Assembly: GCA_943735955.1 (NCBI GenBank)
Contig: OX030956.1
Location: 7,481,145-7,545,144, forward strand
Reading direction: 5' to 3'
DNA: 64,000 bases
From: Piscicola geometra
Lineage: Eukaryota > Annelida > Clitellata > Hirudinida > Piscicolidae
How positions within the stretch are numbered: the first letter of the stretch is position 1; each line of letters opens with the position of its first letter. Under the pieces are notes generated by a model. It was given only the letters and a program-made list of their open reading frames with translations, was not told the DNA's origin and ran no database searches. Shown one piece after another: positions 50,701 through 63,495 of the stretch. A program made the translations under genes and the position numbers.

Positions 50701-51921
50701 TAATACTTTCGTCCGTTTTATAAATCTCAGAAAATGCTTGCCGTTGAATTAATTACAAACCCTATTAAAGCATTAAAACCTGCCGACAGCTTTCTTTGAA
50801 ATATCAAACAACAACTAAAATATAAACCAGGGCAGCTATGAATAACTGAGTACATACGCATATATATACTCGTCAACAAATCGCAAGCCCCCGACCAACA
50901 ACTCTCACCCTTTCGAGACATCGGCTGAAGGACGTCGGTCGGTGGGGAAGGCCAGGGTGACCGAGCAGCTCCGACGCAGGTTCGACTCTTGTGAATTTGA
51001 ACCTCCAAACTTTCCTTCCATCTTTGGAGATGCGGAAGAAGGCATGAGAGAGGATGGTGGCGGAGAAACTGCTGCTACCGGTGGTGATCTTGAAACCACT
51101 GTTTTGGGAGCTGGGCAAATTGGAGTAATGAAAAAAGTCAATATTTTTTTTATTTCATTTTAAAGCGTGAATAGTGTCAATTATTGTTGGAACAATAGAG
51201 AAGACAATAGATGCTGGTGAAAAGATAAGATAAAAACTTATTGTTCTAATTAAAGCATTTAAAGTTTTTTTCAAGTAAAATTTATAGGATTCTTGAATGA
51301 TTAGTATAAATTAATACATTAATATAAATTTTAACAATTAAAAACAAAAAGAAAAGTATAAAAATTACTCATTATGAATTGAAGATCTTAAAGAAAAATC
51401 ATAAATCAGCACTGACTCATTCTGCCAAGGGAGATTCTACTGATGGCCGAGAGGAAGGAGGAAGACGAAGAAAAATGATGCCCGGAAATAAGTTTGAGTC
51501 TCTCCTCATCTTTGTTGTCGTTGTTGTGGGCATTTGAACGAGAGAGGGAGTGGCAGCTGGCGGAGGTTTTGACACCATAACCCCCCACACTCAAACCCCC
51601 ATATGCAACACCATTACCGCCACTGAAACCACAGTAACTGCCTTTTTTCTTGCGACTTTTCACCTTACCTCCACTCATATTCCTGGACGGAAAGCTGTTT
51701 TTGATGAAGATTTGAGAGGAATGGCGACCTGCAAATAAACGATCGATGCCAGCATTTCTAACGTCGACACTTGCATTCACACCGCTATTACGACTAGCTT
51801 TATCATGCTTTTCTTTTTTTTCGCTCCTTTCTTTGCTTTCATTAACATTCGATTCACTGGAGCCTGTTTTCACGATCACCACTTCACACGGCGGTTCAAT
51901 CAACTCTCTTCCTCCACTCAT
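35738..51921 (-). CDS. slc4a11: SLC4A11-type transporter
   Basis: About 25 exons. C-terminal exons with checked phases: 42419 (end), 40799-40686, 40446-40387, 40036-39964, 39769-~39692, 39145-~38822, ~38530-38425, ~38239-38071, 37818-37645, 37379-37281, 36623-36530, 36295-36267, 36051-35911, 35798-35738. Cytoplasmic-domain exons lie near 48960-49200, 47475-47548, 46350-46426, 45930-46012, 45588-45675, 44812-44935, 44060-44209, 43600-43656 and 43286-43380. Matches: [149 protein letters not shown] and [18 protein letters not shown]. AYPPxHYIRxVPQRKIH and the short C-terminus are diagnostic of SLC4A11 rather than bicarbonate SLC4s. SLC4A11 carries H+/OH-/NH3-linked flux and water in plasma membranes. 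A Ser-rich extracellular loop precedes [20 protein letters not shown]. The N-terminal exons (49200-51921) are tentative. Confidence 0.92.
36267..36295 (-). other. 29-bp microexon of the SLC4A11-type gene
   Basis: Encodes AAYPPNHYI plus two bases of an Arg codon, between CTCCTCCAG and GTTTCC. Phase 0 in and phase 2 out match both neighbours and supply the family segment EQ-x-AYPPxHYIR-x-VPQRKIH. Confidence 0.85.
41930..42030. repeat. AGT/AAT trinucleotide repeats in an SLC4A11 intron
   Basis: Interrupted (AGT)n and (AAT)n runs in the intron between exons at 40799 and 42419. The rest of this 1.6-kb intron shows nothing else. Confidence 0.75.
42735..43026 (-). repeat. tRNA-derived SINE (second family)
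   Basis: On the minus strand a tRNA-like head (43024-42957) has an A-box-like TAGCCTAACAGTG (43015-43003) and B box GAGTTCGATTC (42974-42964). The would-be anticodon arm has a 12-base loop between GCTTG and CAAGC, so it is not a functional tRNA. An AT-rich body of uncertain length follows. Confidence 0.6.
45850..45928. repeat. CCACAACAA simple repeat next to an SLC4A11 exon
   Basis: CCACAACAACCACCACAACA-type repeats adjoin the donor of the exon at about 45930-46012. Thr-rich plus-strand frames over it are artefacts. Confidence 0.75.
48690..48950. repeat. C/A-rich degenerate minisatellite in an SLC4A11 intron
   Basis: CACCACCACACCAAACCCCC-like units, G/T-rich on the coding strand, just downstream of the donor of the exon near 48960-49200. 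No coding capacity inferred. Confidence 0.7.
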
Positions 51922-52892
51922 CTCCTTTCACTGTGGTAAGAATTGTGAGAATGTCAGCAATTTGGATAGAATGGAATGGAGATGGGATGGTGGATGAAGG
52001 TGAGGTGAAGATGATGTTGAATATGGTGGTTTTGGATGTGTTAGTAGAGTTTCACTCGATGGTGTTTAGAGAGGTGAAAAACGGGTCGATTATAGTGGTT
52101 TTAAAAATAGTAAATGGCAAGTAACCAACAGAAAGTTGTTAAACTACAACGACGAGTTTTATTAACGTGGCGTAAACCCGGATGGACATCAAAACCACAA
52201 ACTTTCAACGTTTACTTCAATAAATTGTTATATTTTCAGCATGAATATGTCTTTGCCATACAGAAGTACAATAATTGGGCTTTAAATTAGTTTCTGCGTT
52301 CTCTTTAGAGTGTGAACATTATTTTTTACCTTAGGATGAAAACATTTACATTTGTGACTGATAAATAATAGTTGCGGTGAATTTTCAAACATTAATTTAT
52401 TGGAAGAGAGTACATATTTGAAACACGTAAACTTATTGTGTGGGAAAAAAAACAAAAAGATTTGTTCAAATGAGTCAAACCTACTGATTTAGATAATAAA
52501 ATTTTTAAAAAACAATGGTTCATGAAAAAAGTTTTAAAAAAACAATTTTGAAGCATTATTCATTTAAAATAATTCTCAAACGCTTTTTAAACTTACGTAA
52601 AGTGGATAAAAAACGTTTCAAAACGTCTAAAAGTCTTGGAAAAAAGAAAAAAGGGTCTTGAGTGCCCTTAATCTTGAAGCCAGGTCATGTTAAAAGACTT
52701 CTTTTCGCATTAACTGAAAGGGCAAAATGACGAAATACAATTAATTTAACGTAGAATTGTAATTAACTATAAATAATGGTAATACTACAACATCCAAATA
52801 AAAAAATCTTGATTTAAGTCGAGAAAAGTAGTAGAATTTACAAAAAATTGGAATATTCATGTTTTAAAATTCTTAATCGAAATTTGGTCAGA
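51922..52892. other. 5' flank of the SLC4A11-type gene
   Basis: Upstream of the putative start ATG (51921-51919). Likely holds 5' UTR and promoter; no element recognised. Confidence 0.4.
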
Positions 52893-53322
52893 TCAGCTAT
52901 TAGTTATTAAGAGCTGCTCCAACCTAAATTAGGTAACAGAACAAAATTAACGCGTTTGAGTCAAGAATCTATAGAAAAACTTCCAAAACAGTGAGAGGCA
53001 CGTCAAGGTAGTTTAGAAGTATGACAAAACTTGGCCACATGTCACTTCGGGGGTCAATATATATATACTTGAAAACTCTAAAATGAAGGTTTTACTTCAC
53101 CCTCTAAGCTCTTCAGACATTGCTCTTTTGGATAATTATTTATTCCAGTTTATGGTTCATATCTTGGCAGAGCATCAATTTAATTTTTATGAAAATGCAA
53201 AATAATAAGTGCTTTTGTCGGCAACCTTTAAAGAGACGTCGATTTTCTGAAAAGAAATTAAAATGTGGCCAAATTGATGGGAGAATGTATTAGAATACGA
53301 TAGACAAAACTTTATTTGCTTT
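52893..53322 (+). pseudogene. mariner transposase fossil (C-terminal half)
   Basis: One frame with scattered stops reads ELLQP, then after a shift KYDKTWPHVTSGVNIYILEN, KVLLHPLSSSDIALLDNYLF, MVHILAEHQFNFYENAK and WENVLEYDRQNFI. These follow the mariner order: ELLQP, the DNARPH catalytic block, HPPYSPD-APSDYHLF, H-LA-QHF-SYE-K and RW--V--D-QYF. At least five stops and a frameshift make it an old dead copy; the ends were not located. Confidence 0.72.
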
Positions 53323-55180
53323 CCTTTTTATTTCTTTTGTCAATAAGCCCAATAAACAACAAAGATTATTATTCAGACTTCCAATATTTTTTTCATGGCA
53401 GTAAATAAATAATAAGAGTTTCAAATGTCAACTTTTCTATGCAAAAATTCAATTCTTTTTTGAATCATAGCTTCAGTATAACAAAAATGTTCTCAATATT
53501 TTAAAATTTAAATAAATAGATTATTCGATAATTTGAAAGTTTCAGTTACTGTATTTTTTTCTTCTCTGAAAAAATGGCTTTGGTCGCCACAGAGTTTTGC
53601 CACTATTGATCCAACATTGAAATGACTTTTATAAAATAAAATAAAAATGGTATAATCAAATAAATTTTCGATAACTTGATTTGAACGGATATCACGTGAC
53701 CATATTAGAATTCTGTTTCACTATTCGGCACTGAAGCGTGAATGAAGAAATAATTGATACGGAGCTTACTATAACAGATACAGTTTTGTAAAGCTTTAAA
53801 TTTTTCCGAGAACACGTTTCAATCATTTTGGTATAAGTTTTTTTGGCTGTCAAGTGAAGGGATTGAGCAACTAATTATCTCTCAAGAGACCTTGGTCAAG
53901 GAATTTTTTTAAGAAAAAATACTCCTTGCAAGTTTTTATTTTTGTACAATAAAAAAAATACTTATTAAATATTTTAATTTTTTAATTGATTTTTAAATAA
54001 TTTTATTAAAATTAATTAATTATAAAAAAAGTAATTTATAAAAATTTACCGGGTACCCAAATCTTTTTTTACAATTAAAACGGAAAAAAAATCTAAATAT
54101 TTATAACTTTTTATTGGCTACAAGTTTCAGTCAATTAATTTTCCATCGACTAATATAGGATTTTGATTGGACTTTTCTATCAAAAAAATAATTTTGAGCA
54201 AAAGATTGAAAACCATTAACCAATATTAAGTCATTTATAAAAGTAAAACCTTCGAGTTTTGCTTAAATGGACATTTTGAATTGTAAAAAAAAGGATCATA
54301 TCGCTTTTTACCCGTCGGAATCATTTGTGGTCCGAAATAACTAGTTACTTATCAAGTTTCATCAATTATATAAACTTTTTGTTCTAAAAGAGACATTTTA
54401 TATATGAAAGTGACTCTTCCAGCTATTACACATACACATACCAGTTGTATAAACTAGTGATTATAACGTGCTCATACAAAAAACTAAACTGAAAACTTAG
54501 ACGGCTATTTAAAGCATGCAAAAAACATAAAATTAAATCAAGAGAAAAATTTTTGTGTCATTAGTCTTAGTCGTTTATATAGTTTTTTTAAAATGTTAAT
54601 CAACTAATTTGATGTTTGCTAACCACGTTTTTAGACCTATCAAATCAGTTGTGAGCGGAGCTAATGATTCCGACAGATAAAATATGATGTCTTAAGAATT
54701 CGCATTTAACAAAAGTAAGCATTTACTCAAAAAATTCGAATATTCAGATAATACTCGAGTTCAGTTCTCGGGTCCCAGGATTTTGAGTTTCGGACCCGTT
54801 GCCATTCTTAACAAAAGTAGGTTTTCCTTCGATGATTTATGCAGTATTCGAAGGACAATAATGGCTGCATCAAAGAAAGAGCTCAAGTTTGCTTTGAAAT
54901 GAATGGAAAGTGGTCATTAATCACGACGCTGACAATGCGAATACATTAGATTAAGCCTAATTAAAATATATTTTTTATAAATATTGTTTTTTTTAAATTG
55001 TTTTAAAACTCAAATAAAAAGATCTCCAGTCTTTTGCTTAACTTTCGTCATTTTTGAAGATCAAAATTAGGTAGACTGAAGTCGTTATTGTTATCAACCA
55101 GAGTACTTCATTTTATTTTACAACTTTTATGGACTTCCAGGAAATAAAGAAATATGTAAATATAATTTCATTTCCAAACA
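53323..55180. other. Intergenic AT-rich sequence
   Basis: No exon, RNA gene or convincing repeat seen. Confidence 0.45.
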
Positions 55181-55260
55181 CACACACACACGCACCTGCG
55201 CACGCACACATACACGCACACATGCACACAAACACACACACACACAAGCACAAACACACA

Positions 55261-55311
<51 letters not shown>

Positions 55312-55318
55312 TCAAACA
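55180..55318. repeat. CA microsatellite
   Basis: (CA)n with TA, CG and AA interruptions; about 25 uninterrupted CA units at 55260-55308. Cys/Val and Thr/His frames over it are artefacts. Confidence 0.95.
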
Positions 55319-55324
55319 CGAAGA

Positions 55325-55362
55325 TTGTTAATAATAATAATGACGAGCATTATTATAGTGCA
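55325..55362 (-). repeat. SINE tail fragment
   Basis: Inverted, this reads CACTATAATAATGCTCGTCA plus an ATT run, nearly identical to the tail of the SINE at 3456-3650. The head was not found. Confidence 0.6.
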
Positions 55363-58189
55363 TTAATAAAAGTGTTGAAAAGTGGAAAGTGGTGTTTATT
55401 GCAAAAAGGTTCTGTACTGCTCCCCTAATGACACCACGCCTCACTCAGAACCACGCTTGAACCGAACACGTGATTCGGACTAGAGAAGATTTTGAAAGAA
55501 GTTCTAAAGACATATTACATTTTGTGTCATTTTCTTTGTGAAGAAAAAAGATGGAAGAGCTGGTAGTGGTGTATATATTTTTAAATTGTAACAGATAAAA
55601 AAAATATTCAAGTTTAAATTTACTTTTTGAAAAGTGAATGCTTTCGATGAGTATTGGCGTAATCGCTTGTAGGTGATTAGGGCAATGGTGATGAAAACCT
55701 AAACTTAAGAATCCATTAAAAATAAACTAATTGATATGCGAATGTATCCAAGATTTAATAAAATACAACAAAAAAGTAAAAAGTTTTTTTAAAGTACCTG
55801 ATAAAGAATAAAATGATATACCCAGTTGGAAAATAGTTTTGGATAGGTTTATTTCAATCCGTATATTCGATTAGTATTATGGGCAGGTTAGAAGACAAAA
55901 AGCTAATCGAGCTTTGAAGTGTGGCTGCATGTGTGGGTTGGTAGTTAATGGCCGTTTCGACTTTTCTCGATTGAATGGAGCTTTGGCATTGCTCCAACGC
56001 ACTTGTGAAGCCTTTGCTGATAACACTTTACTTGGCTTTATCTGATCACCACTTTTATTTTTCAGGTACATCGTGATAATTTATCATTCTTGCTTCAAAG
56101 CGCTATTGTGGGAGTTTTACATCGCCATGAAAAAAGACTTTTCATGAGAGATCAAAGCTTAAAGTGTCCATTTTCGTATCCATTTTTGGTCAAAGTAATA
56201 AATAATAATGATAAATTATTCAAAATGAATTTAGCAATTTAGAAAAGGTTTGGCTTAGAAAGTAATATTTAAACGTTATCGCTAATCAGAAAATACTAAA
56301 AAAATGGAAAAAATATAAATAAATCATCTTCATCCCATCGTACTTACAAAAAGAGCTTTTGATACATAACATTTAAGTTTTGCGATTCTAACATTTTAAC
56401 TTCAATTGCATTAAAATTTTTATTAAAATATAAATACATCATCAAAACATGTGTAATGGTAGCTCGAGCAATTTTTTGAGAGAATATAAACCAGGACAAT
56501 AAAAGTAAAAAGCTTTTTAGTTTGAAGAAGCCAATTCTATTCAGAGTCTGGAAAGAATTTACATTTATTAAATGACTTACGTATAAGTTGTTTGAGAAGT
56601 ACGATTCAAGACTTGATATCCATTTTTAATTCCAAATATTTTTACAATTGGTTGAAATTAATTAATACTTCACTATTTTATTGAGAAACTTACGCTCCAA
56701 ACCGTTTCGACTAATGATACAGCCCAAGCAAGTACTCAGCGTTGCAGAATATGAACGGACAAATCCTTAGGCACCCGAAAGACAGTGGTCAGTAAATAGC
56801 TCATTTTGTACGCCATCATCGACGGTTCATTCAATGTTTAACCTGTCTTAAAACAGTAAAAGAATTCTTTCAGAGATCCAAGATATATATGCGAATACCT
56901 ATTCCCGTATACACATATTCACATATTTGTGCATTGCACACATACCTTTTTATATACGACATTTTCATTCGAAAAATCATCAGCAAAAAAGCGAAAAGGC
57001 TCAAATATACCGCTTCATTCCATCAAATAAAGGTGTTCTTTCACATTATCACCAAGCTTCTATCAAAAACAACTGCAGTCTAGTGCACAAAATCTTCTTA
57101 AAGCCCGAGGAATTCATACACAAGGCAATGTTTGTCGCTATCCGTCAAGATCATCTAGAAAACAAATAAGAGCTCCGAGTAGTTGCAGCTGCAAAAACAT
57201 TATTTCTCATTTAGTTCTATTTTGGTTATAATTACAACCATGAGTTCCATTCTTATTGCAAGTTTTTTATCTTTCTCGCCCAAAATAGCACACATGCTTG
57301 GGTTCTACGCTTCTTCCCTTTCATCTGCGCCTTCAAATGCTTTCATCCATTACACAAAATCTGTTTTATATTCCCATGCATTTACATTTATCAATCTCTG
57401 CACATGAACTATGCATCCACCATGCATTGTGTACACATTCATCTGCCTTCTTCATTTTCTCTAAACTTACCCCCAAAGTGGTAACTAACCAAATGACTAC
57501 TTATCGATTGTACATATCTTCCTTATTACCTTCGATGATCACACACGCGCCCGCACGCTTCCGCTCAAGTATTTCATACTTGTCTCCAATTCCTATCTCA
57601 TTCTTCTTTTTATGTGATTTTCAGTTTGTTAATCATCAAATACTTTTTTATATTCTTTATTTCATTTTCAAATAAATTATTTATAGAAATTGTTTAAATT
57701 TTTATTATTTTAAAATGCAATTATAAACTTTGTTTTAGATAGTTAAACATGTAACCACTCATCCTTCTATACCTGCGGTGGTAAAGAGAAATTTTATTTG
57801 AAAATATTTTTCTATTCAAGCATGGATTTTGTTTTAAATAATTTGATTTTGCATTCAATGCTTAGATTTTATAAAATTGGAAAACTTAAACTCTCAAAGT
57901 GATTTGGTTATTTGGATTTTTGTCACTCCAGGTACTGCTAATTATGACGTCAAATCATTAAAAAAACTATGAAGAAACATAGCTTCTAAAGAGCAAAGCC
58001 TCAGAAATTTCTACGTGAAGAGCTTGTGTCATCGGCTGGAAAGGCACAGTTCCAAAGAATTTAATTCAGTCAAACTTAAATTTCAGTTTTTCCGAGATTA
58101 ATTTTTGGGATTTGGGGCTAAAACATTTAAATTTTTCCTAAACTAGAAGCACACATACAGCCATACACTGAACGACATACATAACAATA
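55363..58189. other. Intergenic AT-rich sequence
   Basis: Several open frames of 60-125 codons lie here (for example 57298-57675), but they lack splice context and recognisable motifs. I call none of them genes. Confidence 0.45.
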
Positions 58190-58708
58190 CATACAACCAC
58201 ACGTACAATGACACATACAACCACACGTACAATGCCACATACAACCACACGTACAATGCCACATACAACTACACGTACAATGACACATACAACTACACGT
58301 ACAATGACACATACAACCACACGTACAAAGACAAATACAACTACACGTACAATGACACATACAACAACACGTACAATGACACATACAGCCACACGTACAA
58401 ATACGCATACAGCCACACGTACAAAGGCACATACAGCCACACGTACAAAGACACATACAACTACACGTACAAAGACACATACAACCACACGTACAAAGAC
58501 ACATACAGCCACACGTACAAAGACACATACAACCACACGTACAAAGACACATACAACTACACGTACAAAGACACATACAACCACACGTACAAAGACGCAT
58601 ACAACTACACGTACAAAGACACATACAGCCACACGTACAAAGACGCATACAGCCACACGTACAAAGACGCATACAGCCACACGTACAAAGACGCATACAG
58701 CCACACGT
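58190..58708. repeat. 24-bp tandem repeat array, about 21 copies
   Basis: The unit is ACATACAACCACACGTACAA plus a variable AGAC, TGAC or TGCC. Because 24 is divisible by three, several frames stay open on both strands (8-residue periodicity), producing ~200-codon spurious ORFs. Variants change gradually along the array (AATG to AAAG; AACC to AGCC). Confidence 0.95.
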
Positions 58709-61217
58709 AAGATGACATGCGCGAGGAAAACAGCCAATGTACAGCTGAACCCACAAAACGTACAACAGTGTTATTCTATCTTCAATATTGCACAAATTAT
58801 AATTTAATATAATTTCTAAAAATAAAAAATTTTCGGCATAAATATTTAGTTGGGATTTTGATACATAATTTAATAAATATTTTAAAAGATCAACATTTAA
58901 ATATTAGCATCCTAATAAAACTATATCAGAAAGTATCAAATTGTTTAAGTGTATTTTTATTTGTTTTGAAATCAATATGTATTTTGTTTATACGTAAGTT
59001 AGTATGTAAAGTATGTAAAGATGCACCGTAGGAAGAATTCCAGAATGAATATCGATCCTGCTCCAGGCGCGCTGTCAACTATCATGTCATACACGTCTTC
59101 ATACGCCTATGTATGCATATAAACAAGAATACAAACATAAAAACAATATATTCAATATTCGTATTCTTTTATCTACTTTTATCTTGTATACCCTTTAAGT
59201 CAATAGAAAATATTTTTCTAAGTATTTTTTTGCCGATCAAATATAAGTGAAAATGAAATTGTGAGTCAAAAGAGCTTATATTCCTGGTGTGCTAATTAAA
59301 AGAGGCAGAGGAACAGGGCTGGAAAGAGCATTTACGGCATTTCCGTTTAGGAAGGCGAGCACTCATAAAGCAATGCCACTAATGAAGTAGCACTAATGAA
59401 AGGCCTCCGAAAGGCCAGTTAAGTTAATTAAGTTTTACTTCGTGTGTTCTCTTGAGCGATGCGTTGTACGCAGCTTTGAATAATTCACGAAAGAAACCTG
59501 GTGTTGCCTGGAAGGACAATAGTAAAAAAGACAGAATTAAATTACTTTTCCACCGAAGGACCCACTGCAATGATTTGTGTGTAACCTTGAAAGAATTTTT
59601 TACACGACTGAATAAAATAGCATGCATTTTATAACTAAAGTGTTGATCTTATTTCGAGTGTTTTAGCAACCGTATAATTTTTTTGAAGACTATGGATCGG
59701 TAAACATAGGTATCCTTGTACACCGCTATGAACACTTTCATTTATATAATTCTAAATTTAAAAAATAAATATCTTCTAAATTTAATCTGAAATGTTTATA
59801 TGTAACAATTATCATTTAATTAGATTTATTTTTGATAGATTTCTACTCCATCTAAAAAAATCATATAATTATCATTTTATATTTAATTATCTTCAGAATA
59901 CCGTAAAACACCATGTATAAGGTGCGTCGCGTATTTGATTAGGAAAACATTGAAAAATAATTTATGAATTGCAAATGATCAAAGTTAACAATAAATAGAA
60001 GCCAGTTTAGTTTTTTTAAATTCATAAATCGGTGTCAGTGGAAAGCTTTATTTTGAATTTAAACAACTATTTCAAATAAATAAAAAACTGATTTTTAATT
60101 AGAGGGTAGTGTGTAGAAGACATTCGCCGATTTTGTTTTATCAGTGAAATTTTCAAAAGACTTGACTTAAAACACGCTTTAATAATACTCGTCGTTATAT
60201 ACATATATAATATATGTATTATTTTATTGTATTTATATACAGTTTAACTCTTTGTATAAGTCGAAAAAAGCATTTTAATTTTAAAAAAAGAGTAATTTTA
60301 AGAAACTAAAACTTTTCAATTAAATTGACAATGACTCTCATTATGCTATTGCACAATATAGGAATCTTTTTTATTGATGTTTATTTTGTATTCAAAGAAT
60401 CATGTCAAATGAACTTAATTATCTATCATCGTTTGTTGTCTCATCTGAAACCTGGGTCGACAACCAGCTTCCACAAAGATTAAAATAAACTAGAGTCCAT
60501 CAAATATTTATGGCATTTATCTTCTTTCTCGTAATGCCTGCAATAAAATCTGGAACTGAGTAAATTCTTCAGGTAAATTTATTGTCGAATAATTCCGATA
60601 TATGCCGTGAAATCATTTTTAATGAGACAGTATAAAGAGGTTGAAGTGCAGTTTAACTATTAGTTTACATTGAAATGCATACATTGAATAGCATATCGTC
60701 TCTATAGTTTAGCCATAGATAAATGGAAGTTATAAAACAAAAATAGAATTTCAGAACGGAATTTAATTTTATTGAAATCCAGAATTCATTTTATTAAATG
60801 ATCGTAAAATACCTTTTAAAATCATATTTTATTAATATCCGTATAAAAAATTAAATACAATACAACAACGAATATTATTAAAGTGGCGAAAACCTGAACG
60901 AGCTTCAAGCTACTCGGTTATGAATTAAGAGACAACTTAAACTGTTTATAAGTACCAATAATAAAAATCGAAAACTATACCAAGATTTGTAAAATATGTC
61001 TTCATGGAAAGGCCATTATTATTTGAAAAAGTTTTATTGACTGGCATAAACACCACTATAAACATTCAAATTTGTAAATAGACGTTTCACAAACTATGTT
61101 CTAAATAAAGTCCAAGGAAATATTTGTCAGGATGAAAATAGTAGCTTGAATGATAGATGTCTGAAAATTCTTGTATTTTACGATACTTGAAGTTCGACGG
61201 TTTGTTCCTATGAGCAC
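58709..61217. other. Intergenic, with a MITE end motif and a SINE tail-like fragment
   Basis: CCGTAAAACACCATGTATAA at 59901-59920 repeats the end motif of the element at 34981. AATAATACTCGTCGTTAT at 60181-60198 resembles the SINE tail. A minus-strand frame at 59424-59510 (ATPGFFRELFKAAYNASLKR) has an acceptor-like AG before it but no recognised partner exons. Confidence 0.45.
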
Positions 61218-63288
61218 CTAACGAAGAACTTTTTCTTCAAGCACGCTAAAGCTGTATCGACTGATCTTTTCACTCTGTACACAAAGAACTCCGTCTGGCT
61301 TCCGATGGTTACTAGGGAAATGTTTATGATTTAAAAAAATTAAATCATTTTGTATTTAAACCCACGTTACAAACTACTCACTAGCGCATTAATTTATAGT
61401 AAAAACAGTCTACTTTTGAGGAGGTGGTTCGATCTGAATAACATCATGGGAGGTTCCCTTGGGGGTGATGACGAGGAGGTTGATTACGTTGCCGCTCTGA
61501 AGGTCATTGTAGATGCCAGCACTCACCGCTCCTCTAACCAGTCTAGTTGCTTCCGACTGCTATGTGCTCAAGTGAGAGTTTCGAATAGGAACTTTGGAAT
61601 TTGATTATTTTAAATACCTTCGAAAGCAAAGCTTCACCAGATTAAATAAAACATATTAAAAAAATTTTTAAAATTGATGGTTAAAGCAATGAACAAATCA
61701 TTATGATATTCATCAAGTACCAGGGTATTGATATTTTTGCCCAAAGGATAAAGGCCAATCGGCTTTTGTCAGCTTTTGCTCGTTATAAAGAATTTGAAAA
61801 ACTAAATGATCTCTTGAGGGATTTCAGTTGACGGTAGCTCAAAATCAGACACCCGCCGTACATTTTAGCGTAAAAAAACATGTCAAAACCCTTTTGATCC
61901 CTATCAACCCTGGCATTAGATACTAGAGCTTTTTCGTATTCATTAATTTTATTATTAATCATTATTTATCCACTTTTTATTACAGAACTTGAACCAACAC
62001 TCATTTGCGGCTTAAACATCGTTTCGAAGACAGCCATCGCAGCCATCGATCCACTCCCTGTTGAAAGGTTATACATTTAATTATAAATTATGCTAAAATA
62101 ATAACTATTAATTTACCTATTATTGTGTTTTTTTTATATTGATACTATTATCAATGAAAGTCCATTTGCTGCAGTCATTAGAGAAAAGATAAAGCATTCT
62201 TATGGTCTTCTGATGTGCACACAAACAGATTTATAAAAATAACGCAAATATAAAAAAATAAAAACAACCGCACTGACATAATTATTTTTCCTGATTATTT
62301 ATTGTTTTCAAAATATGGAATAATAAATTTAAAATAACCAATAGCAGAGTAAAGATGGTTGTCTGAAGAACCATGAGGATATACGGTTTTAATGTGGTAT
62401 CCCATCACATCAACTCCTCCCACTATCATCCCCACATCCAACAACCCTTGGTACCTAGCGCAGATATATGTGTTAGTGGATGCATCAATCAACAGGTTAC
62501 TTAATAAATGGGTGTGAATGAATAAACATGAATACTAATTATGATAAGTCTAAATGAATAAACATTTTATGTATTAAATGTATTAAATTTGTTTCAAATA
62601 GTATCTTAAAGCTCCTAACTGGAACAGAATCTGCTTGATGATTCTGAGGGCTGATGCAACTCGGGCTTCTTTCTTTGTCTCCAGGTGAAGAAGTTTCAAT
62701 TCTGAATTCACCAACCTGCTCAACCAGAAGTTGTCAGCAGCTGTTCCAGCCGTGCTGCAACTAGCCTCAGGATAGTGAGTTAATGGTAATTATTGTATTA
62801 GGGTACTCCAATATTACAAATCTATTTGAATGAAAGGTGATCAAAGCTATGTATACTTGATATTTTTAGATAATAATAATCAACTAGAATCATGTTTGAA
62901 TGAATATACAAGATGTTGCTAGCCAGGGAAAATATTTTGGCTGCTTGTTTGTCATGTATAAAATTTGAGCTGATCAGTCTTGAATCTGAAGCCAAAATCA
63001 CTCCATCCTATTAATAAATGTAATAAATTATAAAATCGGTCAAAAAAATTTCCTAATTTGTTTCGTTTATTCAAACTTTTTATTGATAAGTAATAAAGAT
63101 CCAATACCCTGAAAACTAAACCACAGGAAGTAGTACCAGTTTTGTAAGGTTGGATATATGAAAATTGGTCTTTAATGAGCTGATTTCTGAAAGAAAATAA
63201 AAAAAATTAGAAACAATATACTTGTTTCATTAGTCTTTTCGTACCTTTTAGTCCATTCAAAAGAGAAACCAAAATTATAGTCTGCCAT
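61218..63288 (-). CDS. psmb7: Proteasome subunit beta type-7 (beta-2, trypsin-like)
   Basis: Eight exons splice to 257 residues with all phases consistent: 63288-63245, 63186-63108, 63007-62910, 62760-62620, 62454-62339, 62057-61999, 61556-61414, 61311-61218. The 32-residue propeptide (MADYNFGFSFEWTKR start) ends in KTG before the catalytic Thr (TTSCG). The mature chain keeps Asp17 (ASDSR) and Lys33 (KQAAKIF). Further family blocks are STAGTAAD, KQILFQYQG, GGVDVMGYH, YPHGSSD, GSGSMAAMAVFE and AGIYNDLQSG. RNxxL in the propeptide and the YPHGS block point to beta-2. It cleaves after basic residues in the 20S core of cytosol and nucleus. It is somewhat divergent and shorter than human PSMB7 (277), mainly at the C-terminus. 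Confidence 0.95.
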
Positions 63289-63495
63289 AAGAGAAATGTG
63301 CCCGAGATTTTTGCGCAATTTTTATTAAATTTGATTATACAAAAATCTATTTAATTAATTTTGAGTGAATAAACATATATTCAAAAAAATGACGAATAAA
63401 ATTTATCTTGTTAAAATTTCCCTTCTATTGTTCTTTCAAACTATCGCTCATCCTTTGAAGTTCAAATACAAAAGTGAAAAAGTAAAAAGCAACTT
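63289..63495. promoter_or_regulatory. Putative bidirectional promoter, PSMB7-type / PIGBOS1-like
   Basis: Only 207 bases separate the two divergent start codons, so both 5' UTRs and core promoters must lie here or overlap the genes. No TATA box placement is convincing; this is inferred from geometry. Confidence 0.6.

Noticed and set aside
55113..55428. Cys/Val and Thr/His frames
   Set aside because: Translation of the CA microsatellite.
57183..57675. Two plus-strand frames of 74 and 125 codons
   Set aside because: Overlapping frames in AT/C-rich sequence with no motif, no splice context and no partner exons.
58127..58807. Three long frames (199-222 codons) of Cys/Val or Thr/His repeats
   Set aside because: They are produced by the 24-bp tandem array, which is open on both strands because the unit is a multiple of three.
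60240..60275. Right end for the MITE motif at 59901
   Set aside because: Only a weak TTTGTATAAG-like match; no inverted copy of the full motif was found, so borders cannot be set.
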